A stretch of DNA of 64,000 nt from Antedon bifida (GCA_963402885.1 OY727093.1:9063501-9127500); one strand, 5' to 3'; numbered from the stretch's first letter, positions 39,626 to 51,157 are shown. The notes: generated from the letters alone by a model not told the origin. Program-made: numbers and translations.

Positions 39626-40180
39626 TAAAGATGTATTGTCCCTTTGTCAAATTCCAAAAAAAAAAAAAAAAAGATTTCAAAAAAAAAGTGGGTCATTTTG
39701 AAGTATCATAATAGTTATTAACTTTCACCAAAAATTAGTGGGAAAAAAAATCATTTAACTGAAATACAAACGTTTTTTTGGTTCAAAAAATAACTTTGAC
39801 TTCCAGTCAAAGTTTTCGATCAAAACATATCTCATAATGCAACGCGCTTATTTGGCTACTCTGTATGCATAATCATAAAACTTCCTCGCGATCTGTGTGA
39901 AAACACCCAGTCTCAACCGTGACGAGTTGTAAACAATCCTAATTAGCATCATGCATAATGTATACTCATGGTTTGAAATCTTTGTTTACTTTTTCAATTT
40001 CGATTTTCCAGACGAAATGTTATCAAATTAATTTAGCTGTTAATTACGCAAAATTTTTGTTTTTGTCTCGAATTTTCAACTTAAAGTGAATAACTTTAAT
40101 ATTACTTTGATATGGCCAATTTAAATTTATAATATTTTGACCTTCATTTTTTTGTGTTTCAAGGGACAATACATCTTTAA
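39626..40180. mobile_element. MITE family B, longest copy, in a TTAA site
   Basis: Ends TTAAAGATGTATTGTCCC and GGGACAATACATCTTTAA are complementary. It is inserted in the first unit of the 112-bp minisatellite: the left flank ATGTTATTTGTTGTATAT and the right flank GTTTATTCTATTC are contiguous in the other units around TTAA. That supports TTAA as target and duplication. No ORF. Confidence 0.85.
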
Positions 40181-40745
40181 GTTTATTCTATTCTTTATCA
40201 CTGTGCTCAAGTATACCACAATGACTATACACTTAGTCGAGAACAGTGGTAAACGGGATCGTATATTAATGTTATTTGTTATATTTTGTTAAGTTTATTC
40301 TATTCTTTATCACTGTGCTCAAGTATACCACAATGACTATACACTTAGTCGAGAACAGTGGTAAACGGGATCGTATATTAATGTTATTTGTTATATTTTG
40401 TTAAGTTTATTCTATTCTTTATCACTGTGCTCAAGTATACCACAATGACTATACACTTAGTCGAGAACAGTGGTAAACGGGATCGTATATTAATGTTATT
40501 TGTTATATTTTGTTAAGTTTATTCTATTCTTTATCACTGTACTCAAGTATACCAAAATGACTATAGTTGAGAACAGTGTTAAACTGGATCGTACATTAAT
40601 GTTATTTTTGTATTTTGTTAAGTTTATCCTATTCTTTATCATCACTGTGCTCAAGTATACCAAAATGATTATAGTCGAGAACAGTGTTAAACTGCATCGT
40701 GTACTTGTGTTATTTGTTGTATATTGTTAAGTGTATTCTTTATTC
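40181..40745. repeat. 112-bp minisatellite, five units
   Basis: Units starting GTTTATTCTATTCTTTATCA at 40181, 40293, 40405, 40517 and 40622, the last ones diverged. The first three are almost identical. The 76-codon ORF here is only repeat. Confidence 0.93.
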
Positions 40746-41363
40746 TTATTAATTGTACTAAATGATTAAAACAGTAGTAAGCATAAGATTTCCCCACTCC
40801 TACATTAGCATGGTAGGACATTGTAATGGTCGCAGGTGGCTCAACTTTATTTATTACTGCAAAGGGATGGACATGGTCCTACTACCAACTTACCATCCAA
40901 TAGTATTCCAGTAGGCCTACATTTCCTTTGCTACCAATCAGAATTCAGTAATTAAATGAACCCCTTAAGTTAACAAGGAAATCAGCATATCAGATTATAC
41001 CAGTAGACTTCGTCGTACTGTGGTAATAGTTGAGAATTCTCAATAGTCAATTTGGTATGTTTTATATACCTGATCTGTGACATGTTCATAATCGTCGACT
41101 TGCCAAAAAAAAAACATTTGCGTTTTATTAAAACACACATGTCAATTTGACGAACAGGATTTAATTTCGTTAAGTATTTTGAAGAGCAAAACAAAACAAT
41201 ATCGATGGTTACCGTAATATTGCGTGTCATATCTGGTAAATATACTTGATGTGCTCGACTGTGCATTATGAGGTATAGTCATATACGGACATTTTGAAAC
41301 TGCTGTGTGTGATTACTTTTAAAGCGTCATTCTAGACTAACATTCAAACGGTATTATAGTTTA
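40746..41363. other. Intergenic upstream of the GPCR cluster
   Basis: No repeat or ORF of note. Promoter elements for the single-exon receptors are not identifiable by eye. Confidence 0.4.
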
Positions 41364-42248
41364 TTGATTACAAAACTACTTACGGAGAAAGTAAACAACC
41401 AATCAACAAATGACGTGTTTTGGGCACCTAAAACCTACTTGGCATTTTGTATTGGTTTGACGATTGTCATCATCCTAGGGAATGTGCTCGTTGTGTATGT
41501 TTGTATGCGAAAGAAGCTGTTTGAACACGCTACCTGGCGAATACAGCTAAGCCTAAGCTTCGTCGATATTATAACGGGTATATTGGTCAGTCTTGCAATA
41601 TTTTGTTCTTTCAATTCGTTACCAATGACAGTAACTGGATGTGTTGTCTGGTTAATGACTTTTGTGTCTCTACATCATTTGCTGCTACTTGCGTCCGAAC
41701 GTTATATCGCCGTTACGTATCCGTTACACCACGCGCAGTATATGCCGAACGCGCGCGTTGATAAACTGTTAGTCGTTACTTGGGTGACAGCGTTATTTAT
41801 TTTTTTAACATGTTTAACCATCGTATATTATGTTGTTCAATATATTATTATTTTATACATTTTACAATTTGTGTACAGCATTGCCATGGTAACTGTAATG
41901 TGCGTGTTGCACTACAAGGTATTCAAAGTAGCCAAAACACAGCAAACGAAAATAACAGTTAATGTTCCAATAATAAACAGAATAATAGTTATTAGACCTA
42001 AAAATGAAACACGAGCAACAAAAACCAGTGCCATTATATGCTGTGTGTTTGTAGTAACAACAATCATATTCAACACATTATCTATTATATTCACGGCTTT
42101 TAATAGGCCTATGAAAAATGAAACCCATGACACTTTTCGTTACGTTTTAAATTTCTGCTTATAAGCTAACTCGGCTATTAACCCGTTTATTTATTGTATG
42201 AGGAATCGAGAGTTTCGCCGACAGTTGAAAGATACCTGCAGAATGTGA
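41364..42248 (+). pseudogene. Class A GPCR 1, broken by a stop in TM7
   Basis: A single-exon receptor with TM1 (YLAFCIGLTIVIILGNVLVV), TM2 (SLSFVDIITGILVSLAIF), TM3 with ERY, ICL2 (VTYPLHHAQYMPN), TM4-TM6 and a KNETRATKTSAI approach to TM6. A TAA at 42162-42164 stops translation just before TM7. The same frame then continues with ANSAINPFIYCMRNREF, so a single change truncates it. There is also no in-frame ATG: the frame opens with TTG at 41364, and the next Met is after TM1. An upstream coding exon could rescue the start but not the stop. Closest relative in the window is the receptor at 42690. Confidence 0.85.
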
Positions 42249-42689
42249 AACACATTTAAAATGTTTTGGTTGAAAACAACATTTATTCAGATTGTATGCC
42301 TACTGTACATTGACTAATTTGAGATTGCGAATAAATGAATATTATATAGACCTATTTAAGATTAAGCGGTCGTATATCGGATGGCGCGCGGTGGTATGCG
42401 TGGTTGGAGCAGAGTGTGGAACTGATATCTGATTGGCTGTTGATGTGGCAGTTGACGTTTCTCTAGTTGGTCGCGTTTTTAACAAATTTGATTGGAGCCT
42501 TTGACTTTTCTTAAATACATAGTCCTAACTAATTTGTTACACCAACTTGTGTATCTAAAGTCACTATAGCCTATTAATATTAAATATATTGATCGTCATC
42601 TTTCAGTTTTCGTTCATTCAATTCTGCGTGCAGAGAACGTGAGCTGGTGGTACACTAACGACTTAAGTACCGTACTCAATTTGTTAGAA

Positions 42690-43610
42690 ATGGAATACAG
42701 TAACGAAACAGCGAGTGCTCATATGACCGGTTTAAACCATCCATTGCTTTTCACATTTTGGGTTTGTTTGTCGCTGGTCATCATCTCTGGAAATTCTCTC
42801 GTTGTTTATGTTGCCGTCAAGAAGAGAATGTTCGAGAATGGAACATGGCGTATCCAGATTAGTCTCAGTATTGTTGATTTACTTTCTGGTTTTGTGGGTT
42901 TAATGTGCTCAATCGTTATAATATTTTTCGACAAAACCAGGTTAGCGATTTCTATTCTTGAAGGCGGTACATGTTTCCTGACGTTGTTATCTCTACAGCA
43001 TTTGTTAATTATTGCGTTTGAACGTTACATTGCCGTTACGTATCCGTTACACCACGCGCAGTACATGCCGAACGCGCGCGTCGATAAAATCATACTGGTT
43101 TTTGGTTGGGGATTCGGACTGGCCGTCAAAACATTCTCTGTGTATGTCTACTACCACTTAGACGCAAACCTGTCGTACTTAATCCAAACCAGTTACGATG
43201 CTTTGGTCATAGTGGTGCTAAGCTTACTACACTATATTGTTTACAAAACTGCTAAGGCACAGCAACGGAAAATAACCCCGCTAACCAAATCGAATGATGC
43301 TAATAAAAAGGATGATGCGCAGGCTACAAAAACTACAGTTATCATATTTTCGATGTTTTTGGTATGCTTTGTACCATTAATCATTTACCAGTTTTACCTG
43401 TGCACGTCAACAACCATTGACGCGAGATACACTCGTCAGGCTAGCATGTTGGAATCGTCTATTATGTGTCTACACTACGCTAACTCCGCCATGAACCCGT
43501 TAGTTTATTCCATCAGAAATCGAAAGTTTAATCAACACTTGAAGAAGATGTTTAAACCAAACTTTTTAAGGAAAAAAGTCGATGATTCGGTATCGTCCTC
43601 AGTAACGTAA
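42690..43610 (+). CDS. Class A (rhodopsin-type) orphan GPCR 2, intact
   Basis: A complete single-exon receptor of 306 residues from the ATG at 42690 (MEYSNETASAHM); the open frame upstream starts only at GTG. The N terminus has an N-glycosylation site (NET). Seven hydrophobic segments are visible: GN in TM1 (34-35), Asp63 in TM2, Cys95 before TM3, ERY at 111-113 (the DRY position), a basic ATKTT start of TM6 without the usual CWxP (it has CFVP), and ANSAMNPLVYS at TM7 with NPLVY at 269-273. The C-terminal helix is short and basic with a Ser tail. It is an echinoderm-style lineage-expanded receptor; the ligand is unknown. GPCR pseudogenes flank it on both sides. Confidence 0.92.
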   Translation: MEYSNETASAHMTGLNHPLLFTFWVCLSLVIISGNSLVVYVAVKKRMFENGTWRIQISLSIVDLLSGFVGLMCSIVIIFFDKTRLAISILEGGTCFLTLLSLQHLLIIAFERYIAVTYPLHHAQYMPNARVDKIILVFGWGFGLAVKTFSVYVYYHLDANLSYLIQTSYDALVIVVLSLLHYIVYKTAKAQQRKITPLTKSNDANKKDDAQATKTTVIIFSMFLVCFVPLIIYQFYLCTSTTIDARYTRQASMLESSIMCLHYANSAMNPLVYSIRNRKFNQHLKKMFKPNFLRKKVDDSVSSSVT

Positions 43611-43764
43611 CGGCGGAATCTGACTTCTGTATTCGCGCAGCTGTTACGCAAGTCTGACGTTAATTGGTGATTACGTATCATACGCGTAAGGAACGCGCAA
43701 GTACCAAGAGCAAAAAAAAAAATGTAAATGTATTATATATTAACTGTGAAGACTGCATTTTACC

Positions 43765-44097
43765 GTGTATAAGATCGCTAGAACGCAGCAAAATAAAATA
43801 TTCTCAAACGATGTTATTACCACCGAAAGGACACACCGCCGAAAAGAAATTCGGGCAACGAAAACTACCATTACCATAGTCTTAATGTTTTTCTTGGGAC
43901 ATTTACCATTGATTATATACCATATTTACGTATCCATATTTTTGTCTGAGTCAATGCCAAACTATTCGTTACATCTGTCCCACTTAGAGTCGGTTCTTAT
44001 CTCTCTAGAATATTCCAATTCCATGTCGAATCCTTTCGTTTATTCCATTTGTAATCGAGAATTTAACAGTCATTTGAAACAATTCTTTAAACACTAA
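43765..44097 (+). pseudogene. GPCR 3, 3' half only
   Basis: Covers the end of TM5 (VYKIARTQQNKI), ICL3, TM6 (TITIVLMFFLGHLPLIIY) and TM7 (LEYSNSMSNPFVYSICNREF), then stops normally. TM1 to TM5 are missing: the open frame begins at a GTG and the sequence before it has no receptor character. It is a 5'-truncated copy of the same family. It could in principle be a downstream exon, but all relatives here are intronless. Confidence 0.85.
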
Positions 44098-44467
44098 GCA
44101 GAATGTTAAGCTTGACTCCGCCCACTAGGACGCAACACAATGACGTACGTACAACAGTTGACCAATCAAAACAACCTGTTTCAGTGTGGCAGTCATGATT
44201 GGTTAACATTGTTCACGTGTTGTTTACGTAATCAAAACGTTCAGTACAAGATCACGGTTGGGTTTGACATTTTCTATTGCGAGCAGCTTATCTCAAGTTC
44301 GAACAGTTTTGTTAGTAGGAGATAAGGGGGAATCCGTTACGTTGGCGCTGCTGATTTGGCGCGCGCGCACAGGCACGCGAACTATCTATTTCTTCAACAG
44401 TGCTCACCAACACGCTCGTGTGACATTTGAGTTGTGTTTTCTGATTGTAGTCATTCGTTGTTTTAAA

Positions 44468-45328
44468 ATGTACAACATAACGTCTGTGGACTTCGTGGCA
44501 GATCACACGTTGTTTTCTACATGTTGGTTTTTGTTATCGTTCATCATAATCGTTGGAAACCTTCTTGTCATCTACGTTTCTACGAAATCAAGATTATATA
44601 GGAACGGTATATGGCGTATCCAACTAAGTCTGAGCGTTGTAGACTTAATAACTGGCATTTTGGGTATTCAATGGTTGCTAGGGTTTAACATTAAAAGTAC
44701 AACTATATTTATAAGGTTGGTTATGAGTGGAAGTACCTACAGCATGATTTACGTATCTCAACAACATTTAATGGTTCTGGCTATAGAGCGCTACGTAGCC
44801 GTGACATATGCATTACGTCATGCGCATCTCCTACCGAATGAACGCATTGATAAACTCATATTGTTTGCGTGGTTATCGGGAATGTGTATTGGAATGTTCA
44901 TAACAATCATGTATTATTATATAGATGTACACACATATTACGTTTGTATGTCAATTTATGACGTTACAATATTAGTGATTTTGTTTGTACTACATTATAC
45001 TGTCTATACGTCCGCAAGAAAACAGCAACGCAAGATTTCGTCATTAGCATGTTCCGTCGACGATCGGTCGAACAAGAAAAAAGAGATCCGAGCGACTAAA
45101 ACAAGCATTATCATTTTCACAATGTTTTTTGTTTGTTATCTGCCAATTACCATCTACCATTTGATAGTAAGTATAGTAATAAGGGGTGACGCACGTCGTC
45201 AGAACCCTTCCATCTTGGAATTGATTCCTAATATGTTCATGTTCGCTAATTCAGCAATGAATGCATTCGTGTATTCTATTAGAAACCGAGAATTTAAAAG
45301 ACAGTTAAAATTGGTTTTTAAAAAATAA
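44468..45328 (+). CDS. Class A (rhodopsin-type) orphan GPCR 4, intact but atypical
   Basis: A complete single-exon receptor of 286 residues from the ATG at 44468 (MYNITSVDFV); the upstream open part starts with TTG and is not receptor-like. An N-terminal NIT glycosylation site is followed by TM1 (FLLSFIIIVGNLLVIYV), TM2 (SLSVVDLITGIL), TM3 ending in ERY (107-109), TM4-TM6 (IIIFTMFFVCYLPITIYH) and TM7. The TM7 motif is NAFVY (265-269), with the NPxxY proline replaced by alanine, and no Cys stands before TM3. Both are unusual for the class and may indicate altered coupling or relaxed constraint. The short C terminus ends KLVFKK. Confidence 0.9.
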   Translation: MYNITSVDFVADHTLFSTCWFLLSFIIIVGNLLVIYVSTKSRLYRNGIWRIQLSLSVVDLITGILGIQWLLGFNIKSTTIFIRLVMSGSTYSMIYVSQQHLMVLAIERYVAVTYALRHAHLLPNERIDKLILFAWLSGMCIGMFITIMYYYIDVHTYYVCMSIYDVTILVILFVLHYTVYTSARKQQRKISSLACSVDDRSNKKKEIRATKTSIIIFTMFFVCYLPITIYHLIVSIVIRGDARRQNPSILELIPNMFMFANSAMNAFVYSIRNREFKRQLKLVFKK

Positions 45329-45690
45329 ATAATAACAACTGCGTGTACCTACCGTGTTCTTCCCTCCCCATCCCCTCCTCGAAATGCCCTCTACAATTTG
45401 GAAACATTTTGATTTGCGACGACCTAGGAACTTTTGATGTCGTCGTCCATCTCTGAATGCATTTCGATTGACGCGATGATCGTCGAGGACCTACACAATA
45501 ACCCGGTTAAAATACGTAGTTATATACCGTAATGTCTGTGATAACATAATCCATGTCGTCACCTGGTGTCGACCAAATAAGGTCCTACGACCCAAACACA
45601 ACGTTGTGAATATAATTATAGTACCTTCATATATGACATCGTAAGTGCTAGGACGTCGCAAAATCGAAGCTCCCTAACGGTGGTTGGTAC
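45329..45690. other. Intergenic, nothing recognised
   Basis: Between GPCR 4 and the 21-bp minisatellite. Confidence 0.4.
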
Positions 45691-45691
45691 C

Positions 45692-46266
45692 GTACACGCA
45701 ACAACACAAGACGCATACGCAACAACAAAAGACGCACACGCAACAACACAAGACGCACACGCAACAACACAAGAAGCACACGCAACAACAACAGACGCAC
45801 ACGCAACAACACAAGAAGCACACGCAACAACACAAGACGCACACGCAACAACACAAGACGCACACGCAACAACACAAGACGCACACGCAACAACACAAGA
45901 CGCTTACGCAACAACACAAGACGCATACGCAACAACACAAGACGCATACGCAACAACACAAGACGCACACGCAACAACACAAGACGCACAGGCAACAACA
46001 CAAGACGCACACGCAACAACACAAGACGCACACGCAACAACACAAGACGCACACGCAACAACACATGACGTACACGCAACAACACATGACGTACACGCAA
46101 CAACACATGACGCACACGCAACAACACAAGACGCACACGCAACAGAACAAGACGCACGCGCAACAACACAAGACGTACACGCAACAACACAAGACGCACA
46201 CGCAACAACACAAGACGCACACGCAACAACACAAGACGCACACGCAACAACACAAGACGCACATGC
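45692..46266. repeat. 21-bp minisatellite, about 27 units
   Basis: Units of CACGCAACAACACAAGACG plus two bases, in strict 21-bp register. Because the unit is a multiple of three and lacks stops, five frames stay open for about 200 codons (ATTQDAH, TQQHKTH, and Cys/Leu-rich repeats on the other strand). I take these ORFs as a repeat effect. The array lies between GPCR 4 and GPCR 5. Confidence 0.96.
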
Positions 46267-46707
46267 AGCTGCTCTAGTAATTTGACCAATCATGACAAAC
46301 GGTTGATTAAAACTGTTCTTTGAAGTAGTATTACTGTAGTTTATTAACTTTTTGAGATGTTTGACGGCAATACTTGAATTCGATCCAAAAACTGACAACT
46401 TCAAAAAATATGATTGACGTGTACTTCATATTTCCCTACTTGAACAGTGTATTGCAATTCTAATATTATTGGAACAAACATTACAATTTTAGTAATTTCT
46501 GCTAGAGATTGACGACAGAAATCGATTGTCTTTCTTCAGTACAATATTAAACGTTGAGGCGACAAGATAGTTGCCAACAAAACAGAATAATTGTGATGAG
46601 GAAAACTCCAAATAGTGCCATCATCAACTATTTCATAGGAAAACAACCTGGGAGACCTGTTGCGAAAACCACAGCACATAGAAGACGACCGATATAGTAG
46701 ATAGTTT

Positions 46708-47094
46708 TTGCTTGTGGTTCCGGAAACTATCTACATTTGTTTCATCTTGTTTGTTTTGTGTGCCTTGCATTTTAGCGTTTACAAAGTTGCTAAAAAACAG
46801 GAACGACACATTTTCTCAATTCGTGTTATTGGTAAAAATGAACGAGCAAACAAGAACGAAATGCGAGCTACGAAAACAAGCATCATAAATTTTTCAATGT
46901 TTTGCTCCTTTAACCGTGTATTATATCCACTCAACAATTTCGTACTATCGTCATCAGAACGATTCGATTATCTTTGCAACTGTGGACTTGATTCTTGTCG
47001 GTTTGTTGTACGCCAATTCTTTCATGAACCCTCTTGTTTACTCTATGCGAAATCGAGAGTTCAAACGAGAATTCAAACGTATTTTGAAAATATA
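46708..47094 (+). pseudogene. GPCR 5, partial and frameshifted
   Basis: The frame from 46708 encodes TM5 (ICFILFVLCALHFSVYKVAK), ICL3 and the RATKTSIINFSMF start of TM6, then loses the receptor pattern. In another frame just downstream, DLILVGLLYANSFMNPLVYS and NREFKREFKRILKI give TM7 and the C terminus, ending at TAA near 47094. TM1-TM4 are absent. It is therefore a 5'-truncated copy with a frame change within or after TM6. Confidence 0.85.
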
Positions 47095-47418
47095 AAAACA
47101 AAGAAACAAACTAAATAGATATTTAATTGCAGATTACAATTTAGCGTTATAGCGCCATCAATGGTTGAGACGCGAGAAACTTTTACATGATACCCAAAGA
47201 TATAATATCTTTACATTACTGTTATGTACAACATTAATATACATTAATGTAGATTATTAAAATATTTTTGTTAGCAAAATAAGAATGTTACTTGGCCTAT
47301 TACAATGTACAAATGACGTCATAGAATGTATCATAATGAGGAACTGCTGTACATTCATGTTGTTGTATTGTGTTTATTAAAGAACCTCATATTACCATGT
47401 GTTGTTACTCTCAATTAC

Positions 47419-47563
47419 TAAAGCTCTGTTTACACTATCAAACTTTATATGATAAACAGTGTGATGTGTCCAATTATGGTAGTGATATGACATCATCATG
47501 TCCATATATGGACACATCATATTTGTTTGTCACATAAAGTTTGATAATGTAGATATAGCTTTA
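47419..47563. mobile_element. MITE family A copy
   Basis: Inverted ends TAAAGCTCTGTTTACACTAT and ATAATGTAGATATAGCTTTA, inside TGGTAGTGATATGACATCAT and a CATATATGGACACATCA block. About 145 bp, TA-flanked. Confidence 0.85.
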
Positions 47564-50178
47564 GAGTAATTAATATAATATTAAACAATGGTCTTACTGT
47601 AATGAACGGAACATATTACTAAGATTTATGTTTTATTTTCACAAAGCACTTTTGATAAATCACAAACATTTTGTCACAAATAAATTTGGTCGGTCGAATA
47701 ATGTTAAGAACCACAGTCACCGCTGAGGTCTTGTTTGGTAATTGGCGGAATTGGTTAACAGCAGCACCTTCGAGACCCAACATCAAAGTGTCCCCTGAAT
47801 TATATGTGCTAGCATCTATTGCCATTCGCTCGTTTAAAGGGAAAGTGTCCCCTTAATAAGGGTGTCCCCTGAATGGGGTTTCCCAAAGGAGGGGTTAAGT
47901 GTGGGCCCACTTGGACGTAAATCAATGACGTACGCGCAACGCGAGTCAAGTCAAATTAGTCCATCCATCGCGTCATCTTACTTGCGCGGCGCGCGTACGT
48001 CCTTAAGCTTGGTTCCCACTAACAACGCAACGTAAGCGCAACGCAAGTGATTTGACCAATCACAAGCGATGGATTATCCAAGCTTCGCTTCTGATTGGTC
48101 AATGCGTCTCTAGTGGGGACCACGCTGTACGCGCTTAAGTGTGAACCAAGTTTGATTAATATTTTTAAAAGATTGTTAAATTCCCGTTTGCACATTTTTA
48201 ATACATAATAAGCAATTTATATCCATAAAGTGTTACGTTATTCAACCAATCGGAGAGCTTGGTTTATCAAGTTACTCTACGCTTCCGTGAGCTCACGATC
48301 CAGAAGAATTGAACTGAATGCAAATTTATAAAGCAGAGCAGAACAGAACAGAACATTAATTTTCAAAACGTATAGAGGGCGCTACACAACTTTTTAATAT
48401 AATAATAAATATTTTTGAACAGAATATCAATATTTAAGATCTTTCTTTTTACTTTTCACCACTGTGTGGATCTAAACCACTCCACACTCACAACCAACCT
48501 TCGTCTAATTCCCACCCTCATCTATTAGTAGACTGCATCTGGTTTCATCACGCTAATTTACTGATTAATATCGTAGATAAGACCGTCTTTTCGCCATCAA
48601 TGTCCCAAGAGGACATACTCATTAAGAAGCTTTATCATCGCGGTAGCTATAGTTCTAAGGCCGACAGTTTTGGGAATTTGTAAACTCGACTGTAATTTAT
48701 AGGTCCCAGCTGCTGGACCCAAAAAACGTCTGGGAAAAGGGAGTCTATGAGGGCTCACGGTTGAACGATTTTGGATTTTCGCCCTTTGATTGGTTGACGC
48801 GAATCAACAGACTGTGAAAGAATCTCACTTGTACCACCGTGAAGTCAGTTGCATGCCTACAGGTTGAGGTCATACACACACACAGCTAGCACATTAAAGT
48901 TAAAAATTGACCATTTTTAAATGCCATTTTTTAACTAGTAGATTAATATTTTTTGCAAATAATACATTGTTGGAAAGGTACACATGTCTTTCAAATGCTG
49001 TTGAAAATTAGCAGAAATATCAATTATTCAATGAAATACAACCAGATTACTAACACCCACCAAAATGGGCATGATGTAATTTATAATTAAATAGCTATGT
49101 TAGATTTTGTGTATTTTTGCGATTAACCAACATATTTTTATTTTGTTACACGTTTCCATGGTAACAAAAACATATTTTCTATAAATTATTAATATATCTG
49201 AAGAAAGAACAATGATTAATTTTAAAATGTCGAGCGGCGTTTTTTGTAAGAAATATTTCTTGTTTATGATGGATTCTCATATGGGCGGCCATTAGGGCCA
49301 AAATAGACAAACGTTGCCGTACGAACAATTCCGCTCCAGTAAGCCAAACTAATGGCCGCCCATATTCTCAAACATTTTTAGCGGTGTGCAGCACATATAT
49401 TAAAAAACGCAAAGACAAACATATCAAAGATATAAACAGATGTTATTATTAGTTTTGCTGGTAGATACTTAACTGACATATACCAGTGGTTATGGCGACC
49501 GTATTGAGCACCGGCAGCAGGTCGATTTAGTGGTAGGTAAAATGTAAGTATAAACTCAAAGAGCTGTAGGACCTAGTGATCACTAGTTGGGGACCGTACC
49601 CCAATATACCCCCTACCCGATATAGATTAAAAATCACAACCAGGAGGTATTCTTATTAATATTATTGGTGTCCTGATTACTGTTTCTTTATTTATAAGTT
49701 TATCCCACCCTTTATTTATCAGAAAACCAGGCATTACGCGGCCTACACCAGGTAACATTCCTATTAGAGTCGTGGTGAATTTGTTGTGTCTTTTTGTATT
49801 CATTTACTTGTGTCAACAAGACAAGACATAGTATATTATTTAATTAACATGATTCATATTATCTGTCACCTAAATGGGACATTTTGTTGATTCTTCCTTT
49901 ACACTAAAAGTGTATATAGCCTAATTCAACTACCTTTATAAATACCCTTTCTTCCTACATTATAGTATTATTGTGCACATATGTCACTATTTTAGAACCT
50001 TTTTTTCTGGATGATCATGACATTGTCTTTAATTTGTGCCGAAATGTTTGCCTTTGTGCTAGCTGACGCCCTATACCTTCCGCAGGCCTATATTTAACTA
50101 ATTATTAACGAACAATAATAACCTCTTCTTCAGGTATGTCTAGTACTGTGGACAGGGATACTACACTATCGATGAGAC
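47564..50178. other. Intergenic with small inverted repeats
   Basis: A MITE C relic (GTGTCCCCTGAAT...) lies at about 47750-47900. A TTAAGCTTGGTTCCCACTA/TAGTGGGGACCACGC inverted pair occupies 48002-48150. TATGGGCGGCCATTAG and its complement lie near 49283 and 49350. No gene is visible. Confidence 0.55.
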
Positions 50179-51157
50179 ATGTACTTATTAATGTTCATTA
50201 TCTTAGTGGGATCGTGCTTATCTCAAGAGAACAGCAATCCTCTCGTTAAATGTCCGGTATTGAGATATGCAGACGGCTGCAGTGTCCCTAACCATTTACC
50301 AGCACCGTATAAAGACACATTTCAACCAGCGTGCAACCGTCACGATTTGTGTTACAAATGCGTAAGTTGACGTTAAAATGTTTAAATAATACTTGCATCG
50401 GTTAGCCACAGTGTGGTCGGTCCAAGTCCTCTGTTTCTACATTCCCAATATGGTATAAGCCCGTACAGCAAGAACAGTGAATTACGGTATTCCTAATATA
50501 CAGTATTTATTTGAATTTCAAATGCTAGTTAAAGATGGTAGGCCTATAATCACGAAAGTGTGATTTTCAAACTTCATAAATAAGGGGACACTTATTTTCT
50601 CAGTCCTTGACATGATCCATGCATGTTCAGTTCAAACAATTATACGGTTGCAGAGTCATATTTTTTATACGGTTGTGTATAGACTAATTCGCGATGTACA
50701 CATTATCCGATAGTTTTTAAAAGTATAATTTCAACCTTTTTTAAAGGGTCAACAATACGGGTGGAATAGGCAAATATGTGACAAGGAATTCTACCTAGAT
50801 ATGCAGAAGTTCTGTGCCGATACAACCTTACCAGCTATCTGCCATTTGAACGCAGCCATATACTACGAAGCGGTGAAGCTTCTTGGAGGATCATCCTACT
50901 CTAGTCTATCCCCTGAACTCTGCCAGAATCCATGCGTAATTCCTTATGCAAAACCCGTATCGTTCGTCTCTCACTCTGTGGTTGAACACCAGGTAGATGC
51001 AGTCCTCCAAAAGTGGGAATTGAATAAAAATCACGTGGATAAACTAACGATGAGTTTTCGTAATGTAGCCAATCAAACGGAAACTCCGAGTGACGTAGCT
51101 TCACGGGTTTTAACAGACATACTGACGAATAAACGACTAAAATCTGTAGACGTGTAA
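50179..51157 (+). CDS. Secreted phospholipase A2-like protein (conodipine type), 2 exons
   Basis: Exon 1 is 50179-50361 and exon 2 is 50747-51157, with donor TGC/GTAAGT and acceptor TTTTTTAAAG; 197 residues. The signal peptide is MYLLMFIILVGSCLSQ. The core reads ADGCSVPNHLPAPYKDTFQP, then ACNRHDLCYKCG with the His55-Asp56 catalytic pair, then YGWNRQICDKEFYLDMQKFC. Proline-Tyr-Lys before the active site, CNRHDLCY and the GW..CD spacing fit the conodipine/group IX phospholipase A2 lineage and not the classical pancreatic type. Members hydrolyse the sn-2 ester of phospholipids outside the cell. The C-terminal 90 residues (after CQNPCVIPYAK) are more polar and have NQT glycosylation potential. 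Nothing marks it as venom; a digestive or defensive role is equally possible. It looks intact. Confidence 0.88.

Noticed and set aside
42639-42689. N-terminal extension of GPCR 2 from GTG
   Set aside because: No ATG before 42690; the extension has no receptor-like character.
45648-46404. Long ORFs (130-213 codons) on both strands over the CA-rich repeat
   Set aside because: All follow from the stop-free 21-bp unit being a multiple of three; no start context, no unique coding flanks.
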